Assembly (NCBI RefSeq): GCF_033807575.1 | Contig: NC_084726.1 | Location: forward strand, 2,108,001 to 2,172,000 | DNA length: 64,000 nucleotides | Direction: 5' to 3' | Source of the DNA: Cydia pomonella | Taxonomy: Eukaryota; Arthropoda; Insecta; Lepidoptera; Tortricidae | Shown: positions 55,130-64,000 of the stretch, piece after piece | Layout of the letters: each line of letters starts with the position of its first letter | Numbering within the stretch: the stretch's first letter is position 1 | Program-made: the position numbers and the translations under genes | Notes under the pieces: generated by a model | Told to the model about the DNA's origin: nothing | The model's database searches: none | What the model saw: only the letters and a program-made list of their open reading frames with translations

Positions 55130-55562
55130 ATTTTTATATCTCCTTGGATTTCACGGGCCTATAAATCCCGGTCTTTTGATAGGCTTGCGTGGGGATATAG
55201 ATACAACACGTAGAGGCCCCTTGGAGAGCTTTAATGTCATGTAGAACGCCTGTTCGAACCCATTCACAGGCGCAACAATAGACACTCATGAACCGGTCGC
55301 AGCAGGCATTGGGACTATTGTAGTCAAAGTGAACAGTATAACGGTCTATGGATTGAAGTTTGGGAGGACAATGAGACTGGGTAGCAAAGAGGTCCGGACA
55401 CCTGCCATAACATTGTTTTCACTAGTTATCGAGGCAGGCGGTGACTCGCCGCCCACTAGATGGGCCCCTGAAAATGCCGTCGTGAAGACGACCAGGAGCA
55501 ACACCGGTGTGAGCGGCTCAGGTGTGTCGAGAGGTGTACGCCGCTTATTATTTTTTATTATT
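55130..55562 (+). mobile_element. LINE-associated repeat
   Basis: A GC-rich block including GGCGGTGACTCGCCGCCCAC, TAGATGGGCCCCTGAAAATG and CGTCGTGAAGACGACCAGGA, which I recognise as a dispersed lepidopteran repeat. The 84-codon ORF at 55329-55583 has no known domain. Confidence 0.5.
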
Positions 55563-55979
55563 ATACTTGGAAGGATCGGGTAACGAATGAAGCTGTTCTT
55601 TCAAAGACTAAATGCATAACGGCTATGCTGAAACAGAGACGACTCCGTTGGCTAGGACACGTTCATAGAATGGATCCTGACAGATTGCCACGTGAAGTCA
55701 TGCTTGGACAGATTGCCGACACTAAGAAACCCGTGGGTCGACCCGTGCTCCGTTTCAAGGATTCCTGTAAACGTAAAAAGGGTTAACTGTTGGGAGGAAC
55801 CTGCGGAGATGAGACCGGAGTGGCGTCGTAACCTGCGGAAAGGCATGGCAAAGCATGACGAGCACTGGATGGACCACCTGAACCAGAAGCTAACTCGCAG
55901 AGCTACTGGACCACCCCAGGAGTCAAGACGCATCTGTGATCGATGCGGCAAGAAATGCCGATCGGACATTGGTCTATAG
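55563..55979 (+). pseudogene. LINE ORF2 C-terminus with CCHC-like end, frameshifted
   Basis: The first frame reads WKDRVTNEAVLSKTKCITAM, RRLRWLGHVHRMDPDRLPRE and KKPVGRPVLRFKDSCKRK, then a stop near 55783. The next frame continues WEEPAEMRPEWRRNLRKGMA and ends CDRCGKKCRSDIGL at 55976. RLRWLGHVxRM, GRPxLRFKD and the terminal CxxC knuckle fit a non-LTR retrotransposon C-terminus. Confidence 0.8.
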
Positions 55980-56111
55980 TCTATACAGCCATCGCAGTCG
56001 ATGTAGGCTGTAGACTACTTCCTAAAAATACCTGCTGCAACTATTATTTGAAAAGATGCTGTGGCCAATGATGGTGATGAGTTATAAATAATTATCTGGA
56101 ACTGACACGAG

Positions 56112-56350
56112 ACAACCCTGCCTATGAAGCCGATGGTCCTGGGTTTGAATCCCGGTAGGGGCACGTATATCTGTGATAAGCACAGGTATTTGTTCCTGAG
56201 TCATGAATATTTTCTATGTACCTATTATGTACTTGTAACTACTTGTACATTCTAAATATCGTTGTCTGAGTACCCACAACACAAGCCTTCTCGAGCTTAT
56301 CGTGGGACTTAGTCAATTTGTGTAAAAATGTCCCTATAATATGTATTTAT
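56112..56350 (+). mobile_element. SINE-A, 5'-truncated
   Basis: Begins inside the head at ACAACCCTGCCTATGAAGCC, with box B GGTCCTGGGTTTGAATCCCG and tail GAGCTTATCGTGGGACTTAG. Confidence 0.88.
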
Positions 56351-56856
56351 TGAATTATTTTAATTAAACCAAGTCACCGATTTCCACATACACCCAATTT
56401 CCTCATTCGTATTGCATTGTTTAACCACAAAGTCGTGCACTTCAATTTTACCCTCACTATCACAAAGTGAGACATCACTCCAATATTATTATACAACCAA
56501 ATAGTCATATATTCATACATAGACTTAGCCACTTACAACTTTGTCCGAGTAAAATTTTTATTTTTGAACTGTGAAGCTTTTTACGCCATCTTTAAAACCA
56601 AATAGTCCTATATCCATACAAAACCATTGTCTTTTAGAACTTTGTCATAGTACGATATTTTTGAATTGAGAAACCTTTTAACGTCTTTCAATCGTGAGTC
56701 ATCGTTTGTCCCTGCTATAATAATTTGTGTCTTTGTTTGGTTAACACTTTCTCCGCGCATGGTTTTTGAGAAAATGTTGTTTTATTTGACATTTGAGTAA
56801 TAAGTCATAACGTAAGGTTTCGTTGGGAGTTAAACTATATTTGCATGTGACATTTT

Positions 56857-57122
56857 GACGACCGGTTTGGCCTAGTGGGTAGTGACCCTGCCTACAAAGC
56901 TGATGGTCCCGGGTTCAAATCCTGGTAAGGGCATTTATTCGTGTGATGAGCATGGATATTTGTTCCTGAGTCATGGATGTTTTCTATGTATATAAGTATT
57001 TATAAATATTTATATATTATATATATCGTTGTCTTAGTACCCTCAACACAAGCCTTATTGAGCTTACTGTGGGACTTAGTCAATTTGTGTAATAATGTCC
57101 TATAATATTTATTTATTTATTT
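56857..57122 (+). mobile_element. SINE-A, full length
   Basis: GACGACCGGTTTGGCCTAGT, GGGTTCAAATCCTGGTAAGG, and tail GTCCTATAATATTTATTTAT. It is closely related to the copy at 58500. Confidence 0.9.
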
Positions 57123-57267
57123 TAATAATTTCTATGTGTATACCTAACTTGAAATTTGTATTTGCATGCCTGGCGACGTTTTCACATATGTTTATGAATA
57201 GTTAAATCATTTGAGTTTGTTCAATTCTAGTCAGTTTAAAAATAATATCTAGTTGTGTTAGACTACG

Positions 57268-57480
57268 CACACAAGTTGTCTGCAGAAATAGCGACACGTC
57301 TGGTTGAAGTAACTGACGACCGAGGAGCTGGCGGTTTCATCGGATAACGTATCAGTATTCTGATACAACGAGGAAATGCCGCCAGCATCCTTGGTACAAT
57401 GCCTCAAGGGCCTATTTTAGATTTAAGCTAGTTAGAGTAATCATCTGTATATATCCATTATATATATTGTTATTGTAAAT
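57268..57480 (+). pseudogene. DTLAPSH-type LINE 3' end
   Basis: Sense copy of 44180-44420. Residues EIATRLVEVTDDRGAGGFI and IQRGNAASILGTMPQGPILD can be read with one stop, followed by the same 3' UTR (CTAGTTAGAGTAATCATCTG, TATATCCATTATATATATTG). Confidence 0.75.
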
Positions 57481-57882
57481 TGATTTACATATATTTTTTA
57501 TTCCCAAAATGAACTATCTGATTTTGAGAAAATCGATTCTATCACTAAAAGTGAAATAATTAAATTAAATAATGTATATAAAAATAAAAATTATTCTATA
57601 TTCAAACGTAACTAAATGGTAATAAAAAGTCTAAAATTATAATATTAGTCGTGTCACTTCGATGCTTTTTTGTTTTTCTCCGAAACATATGTGCACTCGT
57701 TTGACAAAAATGTATTAGTGAAATTCTAATTGGAACTTTAATACGTAAGTTTAAGGTGGATTGTCCTTTGAGAGGAATATTTTTTTTATCAAGGTTGTAA
57801 GAGATCACTTTACAGCTTCAATGAAAGTGCTTGCGACAGCGGAATGATAAATTGACAGTTTGTAATATTATTTTGTAAATTT

Positions 57883-58113
57883 TTAGGGTTCCGTACCCAA
57901 ACGGTAAAACGGGACCCTATTACTAAGACTTCGCTGTCCGTCTGTCCGTCCGTCCGTCAGTCTGTCACCAGGCTTTATCTCATGAACCGTGAAATTTAAA
58001 AATAGTTGAAATTTTCACAGATGATGTATTTCTGTTGCCGCTATAACAACAAATACTAAAAAGTACGGAACCCTCGGTGGGCGAGTCCGACTCGCACTTG
58101 TCCGGTTTTTTAG
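57883..58113 (-). mobile_element. 'GTGCGAGTCGGACTCGC' repeat, complete, reversed
   Basis: TTAGGGTTCCGTACCCAAAC, GTCCGTCTGTCCGTCCGTCC, CTTTATCTCATGAACCGTGA, ending GAGTCCGACTCGCACTTGTC with CGGTTTTTTA. Confidence 0.88.
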
Positions 58114-58499
58114 TGTTTCTTGAGTTAATTATAAAGTATCGTTTTTGGCAGTTATAAATAAGAATATTCGATACCGTAAATTAGGAAGCTTTTGAAATAA
58201 GTCCCTTTTTTGTTCAGTAAGAAAACAATTAATCGGTTTATATGTAGGCTTTGTGTGATACTGATAAGTTAACTTATGAATACTTTGGGCGATAACTCAA
58301 TAAAAAGTACTAAAGCAAGAAAATAAAATAGTTTTACCTATTCCAATGAAATATTCACAACTTCTGCCCGCTAGCTACAATTGCATTTTTACTTCTTTTA
58401 TTTTCGGCAAAATAAAAATAGTAAAAACATAAATTAGATCGCAACATAATCAGAGTCCTGGATGTTTTCTATGTATTTAAGTATTTATATATTAACATT

Positions 58500-60175
58500 T
58501 ACCAGTTTGGCCTAGTGGGTAGTGACCCGGCCTACGAAGCCGATGGTCCCGGGTTCAAATCCTGGTAAGGGCATTTATTCGTGTGATGAGCTTGGATATT
58601 TGTTCCTGAGTCATGGGTGTTTTCTATGTATTTAAGTATTTATAAATATTTATATATTATATATATCGTTGTCTAAGTACCCGCAACACAAGCCTTATTG
58701 AGCTTACTGTGGGACTTAGTCAATTTGTGTAATAATGTCCTATAATATTTATTTATTTATTTATTTATATATAATCGTTGTCTAAAGTACCCTCAACACA
58801 AGCCTTATTGAGCTTACTGTGGGACTTAGTCAATTTGTGTAATAATGTCCTATAATATTTATTTATTTATTTATTTATATATAATCGTTGTCTAAAGTAC
58901 CCTCAACACAAGCCTTATTGAGCTTACTGTGAGACTTAGTCAATTTGTGTAATAATGTCCTATAATATTTATTTATTTATTTATTTATATATAATCGTTG
59001 TCTAAAGTACCCTCAACACAAGCCTTATTGAGCTTACTGTGGGACTTAGTCAATTTGTGTAATAATGTCCTATAATATTTATTTATTTATTTATTTATAT
59101 ATAATCGTTGTCTAAAGTACCCTCAACACAAGCCTTATTGAGCTTACTGTGGGACTTAGTCAATTTGTGTAATAATGTCCTATAATATTTATTTATTTAT
59201 TTATTTATATATAATCGTTGTCTAAAGTACCCTCAACACAAGCCTTATTGAGCTTACTGTGGGACTTAGTCAATTTGTGTAATAATGTCCTATAATATTT
59301 ATTTATTTATTTATTTATATATAATCGTTGTCTAAAGTACCCTCAACACAAGCCTTATTGAGCTTACTGTGGGACTTAGTCAATTTGTGTAATAATGTCC
59401 TATAATATTTATTTATTTATTTATTTATATATAATCGTTGTCTAAAGTACCCTCAACACAAGCCTTATTGAGCTTACTGTGGGACTTAGTCAATTTGTGT
59501 AATAATGTCCTATAATATTTATTTATTTATTTATTTATATATAATCGTTGTCTAAAGTACCCTCAACACAAGCCTTATTGAGCTTACTGTGGGACTTAGT
59601 CAATTTGTGTAATAATGTCCTATAATATTTATTTATTTATTTATTTATATATAATCGTTGTCTAAAGTACCCTCAACACAAGCCTTATTGAGCTTACTGT
59701 TGGACTTAGTCAATTTGTGTAATAATGTCCTATAATATTTATTTATTTATTTATTTATATATAATCGTTGTCTAAAGTACCCTCAACACAAGCCTTATTG
59801 AGCTTACTGTGGGACTTAGTCAATTTGTGTAATAATGTCCTATAATATTTATTTATTTATTTATTTATATATAATCGTTGTCTAAAGTACCATCAACACA
59901 AGCCTTATTGGGCTTACTGTGGGACTTAGTCAATTTGTGTAATAATGTCCTATAATATTTATTTATTTATATATAATCGTTGTCTAAAGTACCCTCAACA
60001 CAAGCCTTATTGAGCTTACTGTGGGACTTAGTCAATTTGTGTAATAATGTCCTATAATATTTATTTATTTATTTATTTATATATAATCGTTGTCTAAAGT
60101 ACCCTCAACACAAGCCTTATTGAGCTTACTGTGGGACTTAGTCAATTTGTGTAATAATGTCCTATAATATTTATA
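58500..60175 (+). mobile_element. SINE-A whose tail has expanded into a 110-bp tandem array
   Basis: 58500-58760 is a normal SINE-A (head CCAGTTTGGCCTAGTGGGTA, box B GGTCCCGGGTTCAAATCC). Its 3' part (TCGTTGTCTAAGTACCC through TATAATATTTATTTATTTAT) then repeats 13 times. The anchor ATAATCGTTG lies at 58771, 58881, 58991, 59101, 59211, 59321, 59431, 59541, 59651, 59761, 59871, 59973 and 60083. The period is 110 bp except one of 102 (loss of two TTTA steps). Units differ at only a few positions (58930, 59701, 59891, 59911). Confidence 0.95.
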
Positions 60176-60523
60176 ATCAATTGCATTCACACTGCTTGTC
60201 TCCTCTACTGGATAAGAACTTAAATTATAATTAAATAAAATACTCAATTTGTTCAAATTAAGTGAACACAGATATATCAACCCTAACGATCTCGATTGGA
60301 TTTTTCATCCAATTGGCAACCCTATTCAATCACCATACATTGTCCCGTCATTTAATACAATACGTAGGGTAGTAACAAAAAATACACAGATGTGTCACAT
60401 GCGTTCTATATCCAAATGTTTCTACAGCTCAGGCACAGAATAAGTATACTCCATTTCATATACCATGGCGGGATTCCACTTGAAACTCCACAAAGAGAAC
60501 CATAATGTTGATCTATTTAATAA

Positions 60524-60738
60524 CAATGGGGTTGGCAACTGTCAAAGGTTTGCATAGATGGCGCCATCATAGCTTGCCCCTGTCTCTAGTTTTGTTCTAT
60601 GAGATTTGGCTTAAAGTACTGGAATCCAGGTCACAAAATTCCAAAAAAAAAAACAAGAATTTGACACAATTCTAGGGATTGACAGGGCAAGCTATGATGG
60701 TGCCATCTGTTTAATACTTCGACCGGCCAACCCCATTG
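60524..60738. mobile_element. MITE, ends CAATGGGGTTGGC
   Basis: CAATGGGGTTGGCAACTGTC and GGCCAACCCCATTG are inverted ends. Inside, GCGCCATCATAGCTTGCCCC pairs with GGGCAAGCTATGATGGTGCC. Confidence 0.85.
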
Positions 60739-61393
60739 CTTTACGAGCTCTGCTTTTCAAAGTCACCGTGTGGTGGTGTTACCTGCAGTGAAGTAAGATA
60801 CTTGATACTTGTTGGGTATATATATATTTATGTTAAAGGATAAAAACTTTTGATTGCAAAAAAAAAAGTCGTAGAAACAATTAAACAATTACTTAAATTG
60901 GTCTTATTAATTTTTTGCGTATGACGGTAAAAGCTTAATTATTTATTTAATAACATCTAGCCTTGATCGAATGTAGGAATAGGATGCAGTCCAAATAAGT
61001 CCAACAACAGCTACTTTTAAAATATTTATATCAGACTCACATGACTCCCAAATAATAACCCGAAAGGATCAAGACTAAAAAGTTACCTAAACACGATGCC
61101 ATAAAAAAAAATTGCCGGGTATCTTTTATTGTACTGACAATCGTCGTATTGTTTTTTTTTTATGGAGGATAAGCTAGGCAGGCGTTTGACCACGATCACA
61201 CCTGATGGTAAGCGATGATGTGACGCCTAATGACCTTCTTAAGAGGAATCCCGCCATGATAAATGAATTGGGGTATAACAGTTAACAGTAGGTCAATGTG
61301 GTCTCGTATTATGAATACGAGTGATTACTGAGTGAACTCAGAGACAGAAAAAAAGAGCTTTGCTACTTCTGCTCTTTCGACTTCCAGTATGTG

Positions 61394-61728
61394 TTAAACT
61401 ACGTCCAAAAGAGAGGTATGGGCACTGTGATAGTCATCTCGCTTTGTGTGGTAGGGCACAGCACAGCGGATGTCATTACAGATCTAAAACAGAGCCTAAT
61501 TGGGGAAGTACCTCCACCTTACAGAAAGCTGCAGCCAAAATACTAGACCCTACTCATAGTATTGCGTTCCTGCCGGTAAGTAAGGTTGCCAGAGCTAAAC
61601 GATAGTGCGTAGTGTTAGGTTCGGCTACGCGCGTGTAACTCCTCCGGAGATGCAGGCGTCCATAGGCTATGGAGTCCACTTACCCGGCCGGCCGTATGCT
61701 TGTTTGCCACCGACGCAGTATTATAAAA
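61394..61728 (+). mobile_element. LINE 3'-end fragment, 'TTGCCACCGACG' family
   Basis: GTTAAACTACGTCCAAAAGA to TGCTTGTTTGCCACCGACGC; more diverged than the other copies. Confidence 0.75.
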
Positions 61729-62200
61729 AGGTAGAAGTGATAAAAGATCTTGTAGACGGGCTTACTTTATTGATTGGCGTGCGTCTCACAGCTTGAGCGA
61801 TCTTCAAGTTCGTATCAAAATGAGATCAAACCGCAATCAAAATGTTAAATTTGAATCGAGCTCCAGGGTTTAAAATTAATCTCTATTATTTGCTTTTTAA
61901 GATCTAAATTACGATGGGACTTACTTTAGATCCTTTTAGCTTGGTTTCGTTAAAATAAGGGTTTTCTTGAGAATCCTTGAGACTCAAGATTATGCTGGAT
62001 TTAGAATGAAGATCTAGTGAAAATAAACGGCTGAATACTGAGCACTTTAGTAGGTATTCTTTCATAATATAACTTGAAGTTAATGCTTCCTGTCAGCTGT
62101 CAGTGTCTGTGTCCTGTCAGGGTCGCCATGAAATGGGTTGATAGTTGGAGGATTGAATGGAGTTTAAGTAAAGATCTTTGTGTTCAAGTTTTTTTTTTAT

Positions 62201-62310
62201 ACCACGATGATGGCAAGCAAGCATACGGCCCGCCTGATGGTAAGCAGTCACAGTAGCCTATGGACGCCTGCAACTCCAGAGGTGTTACATGCGCGTTGCC
62301 GACCCTTTAA
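62201..62310 (-). mobile_element. LINE 3'-end fragment (antisense)
   Basis: ATGATGGCAAGCAAGCATAC, GGCCCGCCTGATGGTAAGCA, GTTACATGCGCGTTGCCGAC. Confidence 0.75.
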
Positions 62311-62975
62311 AAATCTGTACACTCCTTTTTTGAAGAACCTCATACTGTAGACCCTCGGGAAAAGTATAAAGAGAGAGAAAGTAAATTTAAACATAACATA
62401 TTTTATTTTATTGTTTATTAATTATTCCTATTTTGTTGTCTTAATTTTCTTTTGTGTCATTTTTATTTTGTTCCCGTAATAATTTGTGTTCTTTATGATG
62501 ATTTAAACTTTATATTGTGTGTTTTTGCAGCTGCCAAATAAATTATTTATCTATCTATCTATCATATTTATACGCTTTTATTGCTTACATGCTATTTATT
62601 GATCATGTTTTTCAGGAAGACGCATGCCTTGACTCGGAATGTCATGTTATTAAAGGTTAGATTTCACAAACCTGCGCGTCATCGTGGACGACACAAAGTA
62701 TATACAATTACGTGCGACGCATATTTATGTTGCAGGCAGTTACTTATAGTTACTGATAATATGTTAGTTTAAGCATATATTACAACACTAAAGATATCGT
62801 CCGGATTCACACTGCATCAGCATTACTGCTGCAGTATTGCAGCGCGACATTACTGCCGACCAAGGCTCGGAAATGGTTTTAAAAATAGCAGTTTATTTTG
62901 GTTTTACTCCGAACTTTCATAAGAACGCGAATGTTTTAAGAACTTCATTGTAACTTGTAATGAGAACTTGTGTAG

Positions 62976-63113
62976 GTACGGTCACGACTGAAAATATCGA
63001 TACGGACAAAGTGCCAAAAATATGTATACACTACCCTAATATATGGGCCATAAAGTCGTGTATACATATTTTTGGCACTTCGATCGTGTCGATGTTTTTA
63101 AACGTGACTGTAC
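62976..63113. mobile_element. Palindromic MITE (GTACGGTCACGACTGAAAAT)
   Basis: Third copy of the family at 16149 and 27753; same centre GTATACACTACCCTAATATA with GGGCCATAAAGTCGTGTATA. Confidence 0.85.
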
Positions 63114-63377
63114 ATTAGTAAAAAATGTGTTCAAAATGTCAGACCTGAACCTCCGTTTGAACTTATTTCACTTCAAAGGAGGTAAATTTCCATTAGAAAA
63201 GCCACCCTTAGTAATCAACTCGCAATATTGTCCATGTCCACTTGACCGCTTATTTTATCTTTAAATTAAACCTTATCCACAAACAAATAAGTTACAATTT
63301 CATTTGAATAAACTCCAGCTGTCAGAAGGTTAACTAGACGAGCAAATCTACACCCCTCAAACGACCCCAAGTAAAAA

Positions 63378-63463
63378 ATGAAATATGAAACCTCACCCGT
63401 TCCTTTCACTCCAATTGTCCAAGTTAAGGTCAGAAAGAAACGGGGTGAGGTTTCAAATTTCGT
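63378..63463. repeat. Inverted repeat (AAACCTCACCC)
   Basis: GAAATATGAAACCTCACCCG is mirrored by CGGGGTGAGGTTTCAAATTTC about 55 bp later. It is probably one end or a short copy of a foldback element. The overlapping 87-codon ORF has no known domain. Confidence 0.6.
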
Positions 63464-63762
63464 TGTCAAGTTGATGAAAATAGTGAAGCCACAGGACGTA
63501 ATGAGAAGCCTTGGTATAACTCAGGGGGGAAATCATGACAGTATCGTTGTGAATTATGCAAAAAATATGACAGATGTAGGGATACTGGATGTGATTCACA
63601 CTTTACTCATTTTTGAGAAAAGTCACTGTTGTAAAAATTAGGAAATTAGATATTTGTAAAGTAGAGTTAAAAGAGATGTTTATGATATGAGTGTTTTATT
63701 CGAAGTGAGGTAACTATGCAAATCAAAAATATAAAATATATTGATATTATCAATAGCCCTTA

Positions 63763-63999
63763 TTACAGATCTGATAATTTACAACCAATTACCAAAATGG
63801 CAATGTTAAAATGTTTAACATTTTGAAAAGAGTCTGGTGGCCTTCCACGCGTTGTATATAATCTGCATATTGCTCTTATACATCTCTTTTGCGCTAGGAA
63901 TAATACATTCTTATATGTTGAGTTGCCCCAAAATATTATCCCATATCTTAAGGTGGATGCAATAAAACCATGATAGGCTGTTAGTACAGTACTACGATC
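63763..63999 (-). pseudogene. LINE ORF2 fragment entering from the right edge
   Basis: The - strand frame reads TVLTAYHGFIASTLRYGIIF, WGNSTYKNVLFLAQKRCIRA and ICRLYTTRGRPPDSFQ and stops at 63763. The pattern AYxxxxxSxLxYGIIxWGNS followed by QKRxIRxI is the region after the RT domain in Jockey/CR1-like elements. Its upstream part lies outside the window. Confidence 0.8.
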
Positions 64000-64000
64000 G

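Larger units (their letters stand above)
49846..64000 (+). other. Receptor intron 3 (at least 14.1 kb, continues)
   Basis: No further frame with nephrin/NEPH-like Ig sequence was found on the + strand to the end. The contents are repeats listed separately. The stretches 50326-51155, 53000-53790, 54080-54930, 57480-57880, 58114-58499, 60180-60520, 60740-61150, 61730-62200, 62311-62975 and 63114-63370 show nothing recognised. Confidence 0.65.

Noticed and set aside
6403..60175. tRNA genes at the SINE-A and SINE-B heads
   Set aside because: Box A and B are present, but every copy continues into the same SINE body and none shows a clean acceptor stem and 3' end; they are SINE promoters.
58771..60175. 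CRISPR-like regular spacing
   Set aside because: The whole 110-bp unit repeats without variable spacers; it is a eukaryotic tandem array.
49846..64000. Further receptor exons
   Set aside because: No + strand frame continues Ig domain 1 or shows Ig domain 2 motifs with proper splice sites; the next exon is presumed beyond the window.

Overview
This is a eukaryotic window, AT-rich, intron-bearing and very repeat-dense. The repeat set (two tRNA-derived SINEs, RTE-like and Jockey/CR1-like LINE tails, and the 'AAGTGCGAGTCGGACTCGC' and 'TTGCCACCGACG' repeats) is one I associate with moth and butterfly genomes. No species can be named. There are no operons, CRISPR arrays, rRNA genes or credible functional tRNA genes.

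The one host gene I recognise is on the + strand: the 5' coding part of a Roughest/Kirre-type (irregular chiasm C-roughest, nephrin/NEPH1 family) immunoglobulin cell-adhesion receptor. Three exons with matching splice phases are visible: 36242-36502 (leader/signal peptide and start of the mature protein), 48572-48722 and 49765-49845 (most of the first Ig domain). They are separated by introns of 12,069 and 1,042 bp. The rest of the protein lies beyond the right edge, so positions 49846-64000 are read as intron. The first coding exon has a good acceptor 45 bp before its ATG, which suggests an untranslated exon further upstream. A second, unassigned exon candidate lies on the - strand at 15011-15227. 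It has an open frame, good acceptor and donor, GC-rich codons and two hydrophobic segments.

Layout. 1-760: a 120-bp satellite. 0.8-12 kb: SINE/LINE tails and MITEs, with a 1.78-kb insertion splitting a SINE at 7481-9258. 12-18 kb: foldback MITEs, a 40-bp tandem array with seven perfect TGACGTCA sites, the candidate exon, a near-perfect 132-bp hairpin, and a MITE nested in another. 18.3-31 kb: more SINE/LINE tails, two locally tandem regions (20.6-21.6 and 25.3-26.7 kb) and a LINE C-terminus at 29.9 kb. 32.4-34.8 kb: a duplicated segment flanking a TIR element, then a long repeat with internal tandem units. 36.2-49.8 kb: the receptor exons. Intron 1 holds at least seven LINE 3' fragments, one of them a 5'-inverted insertion with a 12-bp target duplication (42540-42939), and a TA-flanked 1,797-bp TIR element inside a LINE remnant (46689-48485). 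49.8-64 kb: an intron loaded with SINEs, MITEs and LINE tails, including a SINE whose tail has expanded into a 13-unit, 110-bp array (58.5-60.2 kb).

All recognisable retrotransposon coding sequence is C-terminal remnant, mostly with stops or frameshifts. No intact transposase, integrase or reverse transcriptase was seen. The window is best read as the 5' half of a large neural/myoblast adhesion gene and its upstream DNA, shaped by nested non-autonomous elements. I found no clearly undescribed multi-gene system. The most unusual signals are the CRE-like array, the SINE-tail satellite, the nested insertions and the orphan membrane exon.
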